DNA of 64,000 nucleotides from Henckelia pumila (Eukaryota; Streptophyta; Magnoliopsida; Lamiales; Gesneriaceae): contig NC_133123.1 of assembly GCF_033568475.1 (NCBI RefSeq), forward strand, positions 155,263,753 to 155,327,752, in the 5' to 3' direction. The notes under the pieces were generated by a model, which was not told the DNA's origin, did not search any database, and saw only the letters and a list, made by a program, of their open reading frames with translations. Shown here one piece after another: positions 48,929-61,393 of this stretch. The position numbers and the translations under genes are program-made. The stretch's first letter is position 1, and the number at the start of each line of letters is the position of its first letter.

Positions 48929-49857
48929 ATGATATATGCGAAACATATATGTACTACTAACTAGAAGGTAAGCATAAAATATCAGGTGCACAACCACGTG
49001 ATAATTAATGGTGAACAGAGGAATAAAGAAAGGATTATCAAATATTAACAGTATAGGACTATAGGTCAATTCCTACTTCCCATTCATTCAAATAGGTTCA
49101 ATTCAGGTAGCACTTGACTGAAAGTATTTCAAATTCATGAATTCTAATGTATATTTTTTGTTTAGAGAAGTAATACCATAAATATCAAATTCACTTCTTA
49201 TATGTTTAAATAGTAATTCATTATAATTAGGATGTATTTTAAGTTCATCTAATAAAATGATCATTTGAAATTCATTTTAATTCATCTAACTAACATGTAA
49301 ATAACTAAGTTATGTATTTAAGATTTCTCTATGCTTAGTTGTTAACACTAAAATGATAATCAAAATCCATGAATTTGAAATACTCTCATCCAAACTAGGG
49401 GTGGAATCGGGTCGGGACCCGTCCCGTAACCCTCTTACCCGATTCCCGTCCCGATAGAAATTAGGATATTTTTTTTCTCTCGATCCTGCAGCCGAAAAGT
49501 GTCAGGACCCGAATGTTCGGGATCTTGTCGGGTCGGGAGAAGGTAATCCCGAATAATATTTTTAAAAAAAAATCTATGTAAATTTTTTTAAAAAAAATTA
49601 TGAAAAAAATCAAACAATTTCTTAATACATTACAAATAAATTAAAATTTCTTTATATATAACCATTAAAAAACTAAAACATTTTTTTAGTACATTACAAA
49701 TAAACTAAAACAACTACTTGATTAATAAAAAAACATATAATTATTCATAATAATAAAAAAAACAAAACAAAAATTTATAACTCAATGTTAATATTAAAAA
49801 AGATAAATATAAAAAAAATTATATGGTATATAATTATAAAACATTAATATTAAAACA

Positions 49858-52800
49858 GATGGAGGACTTTAGAGGAATTTTTGATGAATGTAGCTTGCAG
49901 AGTTTGAATTGTGAGGGAGATTTATACACTTGGGTAAATAAAAGCTCTATGGAGGGAAGGCTTATTTTCGATCGCTTAGATAGATTTGTTGGTTCTTATG
50001 GATGGAGATTGATGTATCCGACGACAAAGTGTTCTTCTTTTGATTTCTATCATTCTGATCATCGTCCGATATATCTAGATTTGGGGGTATCCTATTTTTT
50101 CGATCAGCAGCAACAGATTTCCAGAAACAGGATGTTTCGATTCGAGACGATGTGGACTCGGATGAGTGTGAAAATGTAATTTTGAATGCTTGGCAGAATC
50201 TTAGGTTCGAGAATGGCTTCATGGTGAAAATTGAACAATGTTCTCTGTCTCTTCAGAAGTGGGCTTCGAGAAAATACAAGTGTTTGCCTCGACAAATAAA
50301 AGCTAAACATGAAAATCTAGCAGCTCTCCGTCACCATGATTGTTGGCAAAATGAAATGGAGAATATAAAAGAGTTGAAGGTCCAAATAGAAAATCTAAGT
50401 TTGCAAGAAGAATTGTATTGGAAACAAAGGAGTCGGGTTGATTGGCTTGCTTTTGGTGATCAGAATTCTAGATTTTTTCATAGATCGGCTACCATTCGAA
50501 AGGCTCAAAATCATATTCATGGATTGGTTTCTTCGCACGGTGATCTCGTCAGGATTATGGAGGTATGACAAACATCATTTTTGATTATTTTGATCATTTG
50601 CTTAAGTCTTCTGCTCCATCTCAAGATTTAATGCAGCCTGTTTTAAATTTCATTGAGCATGTAGTTTCAAATAACATGAATGAAAAGCTTTGTGCTCCAT
50701 TTCTGGAATCTGATATTAAGGAGGCTTTATTTTATATGAGCCCAAACAAGCCTTCTGGCCCAGATGGAATGTGTACTATTTTTTTTTATCAAAAATATTG
50801 GCATATAATTGGGGATGACTTTACCAAAGAAGAATTAGCCATTCTGAATGAGGATGCTTCGGTAGAAAATTGGAATAACACGGTTATTACTCTTATCCCT
50901 AAAATCTCGAATCCGTTGTTGGTGAAGGATTTCAGGCCGATTAGTCTTTGTAATACTAGCTACAAAATTATTGCTCGGGCAATCACAAATAGACTTATTG
51001 TTGATGAATTGCAAAGTGCTTTTGTTCCTGGTAGATTGATTTTTGATAATGTTATCTTGGGGTTTGAGGCAGTACATTGGATGAGAAGGAGGAAAAAAAG
51101 TAAGTATGGTTTTGCGGCCCTTAAACTTGATATGAGTAAAGCTTATGATAGGGTGAAATGGAATTTCCTGAAAGCCGTGATGAGTAAGATGGGTTTTTTT
51201 GATCAGTGGATTCTTAAGGTGATGAATTGTGTTTCGAGTGTGAGATATTCTTTTGCTTTAAATCAGTCGATTGTGGGAAATCTTAAGCCAAGCAGGGGTA
51301 TCAGGCAGGGAGATCCCTTGTCTCATTTCTTATTTGCTCTTTGTACACAGGGACTCTCTTCCATCCTTTTTTCTTATGCGACTCGTGGTCTTTTCACAAG
51401 GGTTAGAATTGCATCTTCTTGCCCTATTCTAACCCATCTTTTCTTTGCGGATGACAACCTGATTTTCTTTAAGGCTACGAATGAAGATTGCGCCTCGGTG
51501 AAGGAATGTTTAAAATCTTATGAATTGGCTTCTGGAAAAATGGTTAATTTTGAAAAATCGGCTTTATCTTTCACTCCTAATACACTGTCGGCTTTGGTGG
51601 ACAACATAAAGAGTGCCCTTACAATTCCAGTGGTTCAAGGACATAATATTTATCTTGGTTTGCCAACTTCTTCACTACGGAGAAAAAAGGTCCAGTTTAA
51701 TTATTTAGTGAAGAGAGTGGCTTCCAGAATTCAGAGTTGGGGCAGTAAGCTCTTCTCAGCAGGGGGTAAGGAAATTCTTATTAAATCTGTTCTACAGGCT
51801 ATTCCTACTCACACAATGTCTTGTTTCCGTATTCCTAAAGCCACTTGTGATTCGATAGAGAGAAAATGTGCAAACTTTTGGTGGGGTGTTGACGATGGTA
51901 AACTTAGGATGCACTGGAAATCTTGGGAATTCCTGAGTAAGCCTAAATGCCTGGGTGGCTTGGGTTTCAGAAAACTTGACATTTTCAATAAAACACTTCT
52001 GGAAAAACAAGTGTGGCGTTTAATCCGAAGCCCAGATACTTTGATTGCAAAAATTTTAAAAGCCAGGTATTTTAAGCATGTGGACATCATGAGTGCTTCT
52101 TTAGGAAGTAATCCGTCATACATTTGGCGATATTTTTTGTGGAGTAGAGATCTTTTAGAATCTGGCCTTTATTGGAAAATTACAAATGGGGAATGAGTGG
52201 ATATTCTTCAAGATAAATGGGTTCCTTCGCTGAATTCCAATCTTCTGTCTTATGGCGCTCAATCTTTGAAAGGAGCGAGGGTGAGTTCTTGGATTCAAAA
52301 TCATCATTGGGATGAGCATATTATTCGAAATTCTTGTCCAAATTTTATAGCTCAGGAAATCCTCAGAATTCCTATATCGAATTCCATTCTCCCTAATACG
52401 AGATTCTGGAAGTTTGATCCAAAGAAACATTATTCGGTAAAGAGTGGATATCGAGTTGGAGTGAGCCTCTATAATCCTCCTGAAAATTAGTCAGATGTTT
52501 CGATAATTCAAAAATGGTGGAGATTCGATTGGGCTTTGTCAATCCCTCCCAAACTTCGAGTATTTTGGTGGAAAGTTTTTCATGATATCATTCCTACAAA
52601 TTCTAATCTATTCAGGTACCATGTGCCGATTGCTGGAAATTGCCCCTTATGCAATGATCCTTCAGATTCAACATGCCATGCACTCTTTTTTTGTCCTATG
52701 GTGCGTCATCTTTGGGTAAACAATGAAGTTTGGAGAATGCTCAAGAAGTTCAAGAGCCATGATTCTAAAGCTGTTTGTTTGTGGTTAATGATACAGTTGA

Positions 52801-53520
52801 AGAAATACGACTTCGAGGAATTTGTATGTCTTGCTTGGATGGTCTGGAATGCTAGATGTAGAGCTGTACATGATCCTGAGAGGAAAGGTATTCAATTATC
52901 GTCTTTTAGTGCCTCAATCTATCTACAAGAATTTCGCAATGCTTTACTTATTTATGGTACAATCCTTACATCTCGTCCGCTTGACTTGAATTCTTGTTGG
53001 CAATGCCCTTCTGTTGGCTTACATCAGAATTGATGTTGATGCTGGTTTTAATGAAAATTCTGATTGTTGTGGTATTGGCAGTATTTTTCGTGACCATGAT
53101 GACCAAGAAATTGTTGCGTTTGGCCGGTTTGTGCCATTGCCAAATTCAATAGTTATTGGGGAACTTTTGGCAATAAAAGAAGCTCTCTGTTTGGCTCTTG
53201 ATAGAGGGTTTAGATGGATTTCTGTTTTTTCTGATTCACTGTTGGCCGTGCAGGCAGTCATGGAGCCTAATAATGATATCTCATATGTGGGAAATATTGC
53301 TTCGAAAATTTCATCTTTATGCTCTTCTTTCGATAGTGTTTCAATTTCTCATTTTAGGAGATCGGCTAATGGTGTTGCACACTCATTAGCTCATTTTGTT
53401 TGTTCTTTCCCAGCATCTTTTTCTTGGGTTCTTGGGATTTTTTCGGTTTGGCTGAATTGTCTTGTATCCAAAGATCTTATTGCTATTTAATAAAGCTACA
53501 AGATTTTCTGTCAAAAAAAT
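49858..53520 (+). mobile_element. 5'-truncated LINE (non-LTR retrotransposon)
   Basis: Flanked by TATTAAAACA (49848-49857 and 53521-53530). It ends in a short A-tail after AATAAAGCTACAAG and lacks the first ORF and most of the endonuclease, the usual result of incomplete reverse transcription. Domain order is endonuclease, RT, zinc-binding domain, RNase H, as in plant L1-type LINEs with a terminal RNase H. Confidence 0.88.
49859..53490 (+). pseudogene. LINE ORF2 remnant: endonuclease end, RT, zf-RVT, RNase H
   Basis: The segments read in succession in different frames. 49859-50170: the C-terminal part of the endonuclease (DRLDRFVGSYGWR, YHSDHRPIYLDL with the conserved SDH). 50165-50568: the linker (WLAFGDQNSRFFHRSATIRK). 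50565-52196: reverse transcriptase (SPNKPSGPDGMC, LKLDMSKAYDRVKW, GIRQGDPLSHFLFALC, catalytic FADD). Then the zinc-binding domain (LRVFWWKVFHDIIPTNSNLF ... CPLCNDPSDSTCHALFFCP) and RNase H (IDVDAGFNEN, FSDSLLAVQA, ANGVAHSLAH). Frameshifts lie near 50160, 50560 and 53015; in-frame stops are at 52194 and 52488. The element is dead. Confidence 0.88.
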
Positions 53521-53989
53521 TATTAAAACATAAAATAAAAAAAAAATTATTTTTTTAATTAAAAAATATTATTAAAAAATATTATTTTTATATTCGGGTC
53601 GGGTCGGAAATCCCGTTGGGAAGAGTTGCCTATCCCGATCCCGATCCCGATCCCGAAATTGATCGGGTCGGGGAAAATCTCGACCACTCGGGTCGGGAAA
53701 AGTTCGGGACGGGAAAAATTCGGGACGGGAATGGGTCGGGATTTATGTAAAATTTTCCACCTCTAATCCAAACGCAACCTCATTGACTATTGCTAAAGAA
53801 AGGGTTATCAAATATCAACAGGATTTTAGCTCGAATGGGAAAAATTCCAAGACTGAAGTTTTTTAAGAATAAAACTGATAATTTTTTTAATATATATTTT
53901 AATGAAATATAATATGTCCGAACAACTTTATTTCTCGCAAAATAAATGGCTAAGAAAACCAAACAAAGAACCCATTGTAAAGGTACAAC

Positions 53990-54088
53990 ACTCCCATCAA
54001 TTGTCAAGTTCCATGGGCCGAAATTTGTCCCATCCAAAATTGGTGGACGAATTGCAACATTTGTGTACGAAGTATCCATAACAAACAT
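53990..54088 (-). pseudogene. Copia gag N-terminal fragment
   Basis: From ATG 54088 the frame reads a typical Copia Gag start, RPPILDGTNFGPWNLTI, then loses similarity after about 35 codons. It sits 40 bases after a minus-strand primer-binding site, so it is the start of a second, broken Copia element. Confidence 0.55.
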
Positions 54089-54128
54089 GTAACAAAAAAT
54101 AGGAACTCACTTAGTAAAGTCAAGTGGT

Positions 54129-55010
54129 GTCTCTGATGCCACGTGAAAGAAACAATGTACGTGGTTTGTCATGTGAAAATAAACAGTGTTGTACTTGGTG
54201 TTGTAACACCAATGACAACATAGTACAGCGGAAATTATAGCGTAAAATAAAAATACAAGTAATTAATTTTGCACGAGTATAAAAACTCGTGCGGGTGCCT
54301 TAGGGCTAAATATCACTAGAAAACGTAGGATCAGTCTTACAAACCAATACTAGCGACTTTATGAAAAATCAATAAATACTAAATTTTTCAACGAGTTGAG
54401 AAATCAAACTTGCATCCTATATAAATCAGAGTAAAAACAATAGATGCAACTCTCGTAGCCTAAATTTGAAGAGACACAAAATATCTTCAACAACACAGTT
54501 TTCACAGTGTTGTCATTGATGTCTTCAACACTAACGACAACACGGGGATATGCAACAACGAAGGTTGCAAAACCTTGCAACATGATTTCTTCAGTCGATG
54601 CTCTGTGAATTATACGTCTGAAGCTCTCTTTTCTTGTGCATGAAAACCTCTCTTTATAGATTAGAATCCAAGTCTTGAAGGTTTTCTTAGATAGAGTCCT
54701 ACAAGAATAAGGAAACATGTTTAAGTAGGAATAAAACTCTATCAAATCAAACCATATCTCGATATACACATATTTAAACAACGATTCTCCTTATCAAGAT
54801 ATAATTAATCATGAAAAATATATTTCTCAAGATATTCAAAATATATACAAGATATTTGCCAATTATTGTAACTTGTCTCGAAAACAAAATCAATTAATAA
54901 TTAATATTTTAAGGACCAAAAATCTCAAGGAATAAAATTCATTTCACATACCAACTTATATATATGTCTATTAACGATTGCGATAAGCTTTTATGCAACT
55001 GCCCAGCATC
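54129..55010 (-). mobile_element. 5' LTR and primer site of a truncated Copia element
   Basis: On the minus strand TGGCATCAGAGAC (54141-54129) is a tRNA-Met primer site, preceded two bases earlier by an LTR-like CA end at 54144. Upstream is a TATA box TCTATAAAGAGA at 54660-54649 with a leader like that of Copia LTRs. The outer LTR boundary is not defined; about 55010 is a guess. The ORF at 54404-54781 lies within the LTR and is not taken as a gene. Confidence 0.5.
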
Positions 55011-55557
55011 ACCTTGAGTTCCTAGTTACCCTAAAACATAAACTAGAAACAAAATCAGAATGAATATGGCATAGAAAGAATTCTTGGTCAACGACTTCTC
55101 AATCAATACAAGATAATTTTTAACAAAGAAAAACAATATTTAAAATTTTAAAGCATAAATCCTACTTATTCTCAAGAATCTTTCTATAACTCAAATGGGA
55201 CGCTTCATACACGCACAAGTATCAACATAAACATCTTACACAATTGACTTCTTATCAATCAACATAAAATTCATCTCATGCATAAGAAAAGAATAAGTAT
55301 TTTAAGCTTTGCCTTAGGTGAGCGAATTTAGTTATCGCATGAGTTTTACAGATCCATAGGATTATATTTCTATCTCATTCATTTTCTTTTGTGTTTTTTT
55401 TTTTTTATTTTTATGGTGGTTAGGTGTGGAGGAATTTACTCCCATTAGTGTTGAAGATATAACTAGGGGAAAAAATTGCAGACACTGGAGACAGAAGCCC
55501 CTGCTTCCTGGTTTTTCCAAGTTGTGAGCAAGACTTAGGTAGTGTCTGGGATCAACC
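55011..55557. other. Intergenic DNA, nothing recognised
   Basis: AT-rich sequence between the Copia fragment and the GC-rich repeat that precedes the tandem array. Confidence 0.4.
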
Positions 55558-55795
55558 CCCATCTCCGTCCCCATCCCCACTATAGAGATGAAAATGGGGC
55601 GGAGATGGGGGTTGATCCCCGAACCCGTGGGAATAAAATCCTCGTCCCCGTCCCCGCCCCTGTTCCCAAACCCAAGAGAATTAAACCCCTATTCCCGTCC
55701 TCATCCCCACTATAAAGATGAAAATGGGGCGAGGATGAGGGTTGATCCCTAACCCGTGGGGATAAAATTCTCGTCCCCGCCCCCCGTTTGAAATA
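55558..55795. repeat. Duplicated GC-rich block (hAT-MITE-like)
   Basis: A block with ATCCCCACTATAGAGATGAA and GGTTGATCCCCGAACCCGTG at about 55570-55660 recurs at about 55703-55790, a period of about 127 bases. The wording resembles the GC-rich ends of plant hAT MITEs. It could be one end of an element whose other end lies at 56603 (GTTGTCATCCCTA); no target duplication was found to prove it. Confidence 0.5.
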
Positions 55796-56603
55796 TTCAA
55801 ATTTCAATTATTCTTAAAAATTGAAAGAAAAAAATGCAAATTATAACAAAACACTAATATTGCACTAAAATTAAAAACTCAATGCATGTAACGAAAATAC
55901 AACTGTTGCAAATATAAAATTCAATGACATACATAATAACAAAAACACTAATATTACTTAAACAATATAAACATAACATTAATAATTCATGATTCAATAG
56001 AAAAGATATAATTCATAACTAACATCACCATCATGAAATTACTTTCTTATATATTATGTCACAACGCTCAATGCTTTATAAAATTATTTTTTCTCTATTG
56101 TATCACATCACATCACATCACTCAATTTAGCTGTTGGTGTATGACTCCAGCTCCTAATAATTATAAGACAAAGAAATATGTATATATATATATATAAGTT
56201 TAAAATACTTTAATACAATGACAAAAAAACTTATACTTGCATCTATATCAAAATCATTGTCAAATCTTTGATGATTGAAAACTGCAGAATCTAATAATTT
56301 ATACAAAATAAATAATAAATATTAGTATATTACAAATGAAAAAATTGAATATTAGAAATAATTTTGTTTTAAAACTAAATTTTAAATATTATTGAAATTA
56401 TAATTTATTATTATTATAGGGTCTATCAGGGCAGGTTCAGGGATGAGGATGACATCACCATACCCGCCCCAATCAACTTCGGAGATTTTAAAAAATCCCC
56501 AAACCCAAACCCAAATCCAAACTCGAGAACACCCCTCTAAACCCACCCCGTTTCGGATTTTTCCCGCGAATACCCAATCCCGCGGGAAAAGTTGTCATCC
56601 CTA

Positions 56604-57177
56604 GACTCGCCACGAGATAAGTGGCCTTAGCGTCGAGAGTGGCAAACAAGATGGCTTTCTCGCTGAGCGGTTTTTCGAACCATTTTTTTTGGTTTTGCTC
56701 GGCGTTTGATACGGTCGGTTTAGGATACGCTCAGAGAACTTCTCTATCCTCCAATGTTTGTTGGCTTCATCAAACACATCCCGCAGATCCATGGTCATCA
56801 CCCCTTCAGCTAGGTCCAAACCGTTCACAGACTTCATAACCTGTAAAATCCAGTCAATTGAAACCCCAAAAATAATATTGTTAAAAGGGGTTATTTATCA
56901 GAGTTTGAATGCACTCCAGGACGAGATCATTGGGCTCAATCTTGAAAATCAAGCACTGTGTCCTGCAGCAAATCTGTATAATGATCATAGCAGAAGTAGC
57001 GTGATTGTACTTGGTGCACATCGCCACGATTCCGCCCTGGCCGGAGACCCGCTCATTCGCCAACAATGCGTCGGAAGTGACCGTGGTAACAATTGAACCT
57101 TCAAAAAACTTAATCAGATAATTCTTCGACTCGTTGGAAACAGACGTCAATCTAATGGTAATCTCATTTGTTTCCAT
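56604..57177 (-). pseudogene. Exonuclease-like array copy 1
   Basis: From ATG 57177 the first part reads METNEITIRLTSVSNESKNY, then ICCRTQCLIFKIEPNDL, similar to the QLCVGxRCLIxQL segment of plant Werner-syndrome-like 3'-5' exonucleases. After a frame change near 56885 it reads GVSIDW, then MKSVNGLDLAEGVMTMDLRD. After a second change in a poly-A run near 56682 comes a segment like the exo III motif (TLDAKATYLVA). The catalytic DxE of motif I is not recognisable. Broken, and presumably without enzyme activity. Confidence 0.65.
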
Positions 57178-57562
57178 CAATTTTGAGTGAGATTTTTAGA
57201 GAGAGAAAATGTTTGCAATAACTAAAAATAGTATTTGTAATCACTAACAGCAGTATGTTTATACAAAATAAATAATAAACAATAAATATTAGTATATTAC
57301 AAATGAAAAAATGGAATATTAGAAATAATTTAGTTTTAAAATTAAATTTTAAATATTATTGAAATTATAATTTTTTATTATTATCGGGTCTATCAGGGCG
57401 GATTCAGGGATGGGAAAAGCATCACCATACCCGCCCCAATCAACTTTGGGGAATTTAAAAAATCCCAAACCCAAACCCAAACACGATAACACCCCTCTAA
57501 ACCACGCCGTTTCTGATTTTCCACGTAAATACCCAATCCCGCGGGGAAATTTTCCATCCCTA

Positions 57563-58128
57563 GACTCGCCACGAGATAAGTGGCCTTAGCGTCGAAGTGT
57601 CAAACAAGATGGATTTCTTGCTGAGCAGTTTTTCGCACCATTTTTTTTGCTTTGCTTGGCTTTTGATACGGTCGATTTAGGATACGCTCAGAGAACTTCT
57701 CTATCCTATAATGTTTGTTGGCTTCATCAAACACATCCCGCAGATCCATGGTCATCACCTCTGCACCTAGGTCCAAACCGTTCACAGACTTCATAACATG
57801 TAAAATCCAGTCAATTGAAACCCCAAAAATAATGTTGTTAATTGAGGTTATTTATTTGAATGCACTCTGGGACGAGACCATTGGGCTCAATCTGGAAAAT
57901 CAAGCATTGTGCCCCACAACAAATCTGTATAATGACCCAAACAGAAGTAGCGTGATTGTACTTGGTGCACATCGCCACGATTCCGCCCTGGCCGGAGACC
58001 CACTCATTCGCCACCAATGCGTCGGAAGTGACCGTGGTGACAATTGAACTTTCAAAAAACTTAATCAGATAATTCTTCGACTCGTTGGAAACAGACGTCA
58101 ATCTAATGGTAATCTCATTTGTTTCCAT
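57563..58128 (-). pseudogene. Exonuclease-like array copy 2
   Basis: Same layout as copy 1, from ATG 58128. It has lost a few bases around 57856 (CAGAG deleted from TTATCAGAGTTTG), and DLGAEVMTM replaces DLAAGVMTM. Same two frame breaks. Confidence 0.65.
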
Positions 58129-58522
58129 CAATTTTGAGTGAGATTTTTAGAGTGAGAAAGTGTTTGTAATAACTAAAAATAGTATTTGTAATCACTAACA
58201 ACAGTATGTTTATTCAAAATAAATAATAAATAATAAATATTAGTATATTAAAAATGAAAAAATGGAATATTAGAAATAATTTCGTTTACAATTAAATTTT
58301 AAATATTATTGAAATTATAATTAATTTATTATTATTATCGATTCTATCAGGGAGGGTTCAGGGATGGGGATAACATCACCATACCCGCCCTAATCAACTT
58401 CGTGATTTTAAAAAATTCCCAAACCCAAACCCAAACCCAAACACGATAACACCCCTCTAAACCACCCCGTTTCGGATTTTCCATGCGGATACCCAATCCC
58501 GCGGGGAAAGTCGGCATCCCTA

Positions 58523-59094
58523 GAATCGCCACGAGATAAGTGGCCTTAGCATCGAGAGTGACAAACAAGATGGCTTTCTCGCTGATCGGTTTTTCGCACC
58601 ATTTTTTTTTTTGCTCGGCTTTTGATACGGTCGGTTTAGGATCCGCTCAGAGAGCTTCTCTATCCTCCAATGTTTGTTGGCTTCATCAAACACATCCCGC
58701 AGAACCATGGTCATCACCCCTGCAGCTAGGTCCAAACCGTTCACAGACTTCATAACCTGTAAAATACAGTCAATTGAAACCCAAAAAATAATGTTGTTAA
58801 TTGGGGTTATTTATCAGCGTTTGAATGCACTCCGGGACGAGACCATTGAGCCCAATCAGGAAAATCAAGCATTGTGTCCCGCATCAAATCTGTATAATGA
58901 CAAGAGCAGATGTAGCGTGATTGTACTTGGTGCACATCGCCACGATTCTGCCCTAGCCGAAGACCCACTCATTCACCACCAATGCGTCGGAAGTGACCGT
59001 GGAGACAATTGAACTTTCAAAAAACTTAATCAGATAATCCTTCGAATCGTTGAAAACAGACATCAATCTAATGATAATCTCATTTGTTTTCTAT
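58523..59094 (-). pseudogene. Exonuclease-like array copy 3
   Basis: The start codon is lost: an inserted T turns CCAT into CTAT on the plus strand near 59091-59094. The rest follows copy 1, with EPNQENQ-type changes on the opposite strand and the same frame breaks. Confidence 0.62.
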
Positions 59095-59473
59095 CAATTT
59101 TGAGCAAAATTTTTAGAGTGATAAAGTGTTTGCAATAACTAAAAATAATATTTGTAATCACTAACAGCAGTATGTTTATACAAAATAAATAATAAATAAT
59201 AAATATTAGTATATTATAAATTAAAAAATGGAATATTAAAAAAAATTGTTTTAAAACTAAATTTTAAATATTATTGAAATTATAATTTATTATTATTATC
59301 GGGTCTATTAGGGCGGGTTCAGGGATGGAGATAACATCACCATATCCGCCCCAATCAACTTCTTGGATTTTAAAAAATCCCCAAATCCAAACACGATAAT
59401 ACCCCTCTAAACTCATCCCATTTCGAATTTTCCCCGCGGATACCCAATCCCGCGGGGAAATTTGTCATCCCTA

Positions 59474-60046
59474 GAATTTCCACGAGATAAGTGACCTTAG
59501 CGTCGAGAGTGGCAAACAAGATGAATTTCTCGCTGAGCGGTTTTTCGCACCATTTTTTTTGTTTTAATCGGCGTTTGGTATGGTTGGTTTAGGATGCGCT
59601 CAGAGAACTTCTTTATCCTCAAATGTTTGTTGGCTTCATCAAACATATCCCGCAGATCTATGGTCATCACCCATGCAGCTAGGTCCAAACCGTTCACAAA
59701 CTTCATAACCTGTAAAATCCAGTCAATGGAAACCCAAAAAATAACGTTGTTAATTGGGGTTATTTATCAGAGTTTGAATGCACTCAGGGACGAGACCATT
59801 GGGCCCAATCTGGAAAATAAAGGACTGTGCCCCGCAGCAAATCTGTATAATGGTCAGAGCAGAAGTAGCGTGATTGTACTTGGTGCACATCGCAACGATT
59901 TTGCCCTGGCCGGGGACCCACTCATTCGCCACCAATGCATTGGAAATGAACGTGGTGGCAATTGAATTTTCAAAAAACTTAATAAGATAATCCTTCGACT
60001 CGTTGGAAACATACGTCAATCTAATGGTAATCTCATTTGTTTCCAT
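59474..60046 (-). pseudogene. Exonuclease-like array copy 4
   Basis: From ATG 60046; reads SNESKDYLIKFFENSI and ICCGAQSFIFQIGPNGLVPE, where Cys of the CLIF block is Ser. Same frame breaks near 59753 and in the poly-A run near 59550. Confidence 0.64.
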
Positions 60047-60432
60047 CAATTTTGAGTGAAATTTTAAGAGTGAAAAAGTGTTTTTAATAACTAAAAATAG
60101 TATTTGTAATCATTAACAGCAGTATGTTTATACAAAATAAATAATAAATATTAGTATATTACAAATGAAAAAATGGAATATTAAAAATAATTTTGTTTTA
60201 AAACTAAATTTTAAATATTATTGAAATTATAATTTATTATTATTATTATTATTGGGTCTATCAGGGCGGGTTCAGGGATGGGGATAGCATCACCATACCC
60301 GCCCCAATCAACTTCGAGGATTTTAAAAAATCCCCAAACCCAAACCCAAACACGATAACACCCCTTTAAACTCACCCCGTTTCGAATTTTCCCCGCGGAT
60401 ACCCAATCCCGTGGGGAAAGTTGTTATCCCTA

Positions 60433-61005
60433 GAATCTCTACGAGATAAGTGGCCTTAGCGTCGAGAGTGACAAACAAGATGGCTTTCTTGCTGAGCTAT
60501 TTTTCGCTTCATTTTTTTTGTTTTGCTCGGCGTTTGATACGATCGGTTTAGGATACGTTCAGAGAACTTCTCTATCCTCCAATGTTCGTTGGTTTCATCA
60601 AACATATCCCGCAGATCCATGGTCATCACCCCTACAGACTGGTCCTAACCGCTCACAGACTTCATAACCTATAAAATCCAGTCAATTGAAACCCCAAAAA
60701 TAATGTTTTTAACTGGGGTTATTTATCAGAGTTTGAATGCACTACGGGACGAGACCATTGGGCCCAATCTGGAAAATCAAGTACTGTGCCCCGCAGCAAA
60801 TCTGTATAATGGCCAGAGTAGAAGTAACGTGATTGTACTTGGTGCACATCGCCACGATTTCGCCCTGGCCGGAGACCCGCTCATTCGCCACCAATACGTC
60901 GGATGTGACCGTGGTGACAATTGATATTTCAAAAAACTTAATCCGATAATCCTTCGGCTCGTTGGAAACAGACGTCATTCTAATGGTAATCTCATTTGTT
61001 TCCAT
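60433..61005 (-). pseudogene. Exonuclease-like array copy 5
   Basis: From ATG 61005. With copy 6 it forms a subgroup sharing SNEP/SKDYRIKFFEISI, GGATGTGACC for GGAAGTGACC, and CCTACAG(A/C)CTGGTCCTAACC in the second part, where a TAG stop interrupts the MKSVNGLDL segment. Confidence 0.64.
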
Positions 61006-61393
61006 CAATTTTGAGTGAGATTTTTAGAGTGAGAAAATGTTTGCAATAACTAAAAATAGTATTTGTAATCACTAATAGCAGTATGTTTATACAAAATAAA
61101 TAATAAATAATAAATATTAGTATATTACAAATGAAAAAAATGGAATATTAGAAATAATTTCGTTTTAAAATTAAATTTTAAATATTATTGAAATTATAAT
61201 TTATTATTATTATCGGGTCTATCAGGGCAAATTCAGGGATGGGGATAGCATCACTATAACCGCACCAATCAACTTCGAGGATTTTAAAAAATCCCCAAAT
61301 TTAAACCCAAACACGATAACACTCCTCTAAACCCACCCCGTTTCGGAATTTCCCCGCAGATACCCAATTTTGCGGGGAAAGTTTCCATCCATA

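Larger units (their letters stand above)
49396..53765. mobile_element. hAT-type MITE split by a LINE insertion
   Basis: Starts TAGGGGTGGAATCGGGTCGG and ends AATTTTCCACCTCTA, with ATCCAAAC as exact 8-bp target duplication (49388-49395 and 53766-53773). Without the LINE (49858-53520) it would be about 700 bp, like its relative at 19563-20387. Both ends are rich in TCGGGACGGG words. Confidence 0.9.

Noticed and set aside
49996-50170. A separate host gene with an endonuclease/phosphatase-like domain
   Set aside because: The frame continues directly into LINE reverse transcriptase and is enclosed by the LINE target duplications.
54404-54781. 125-codon minus-strand ORF as a gene
   Set aside because: It overlaps the TATA box and leader of the Copia LTR and has no domain.
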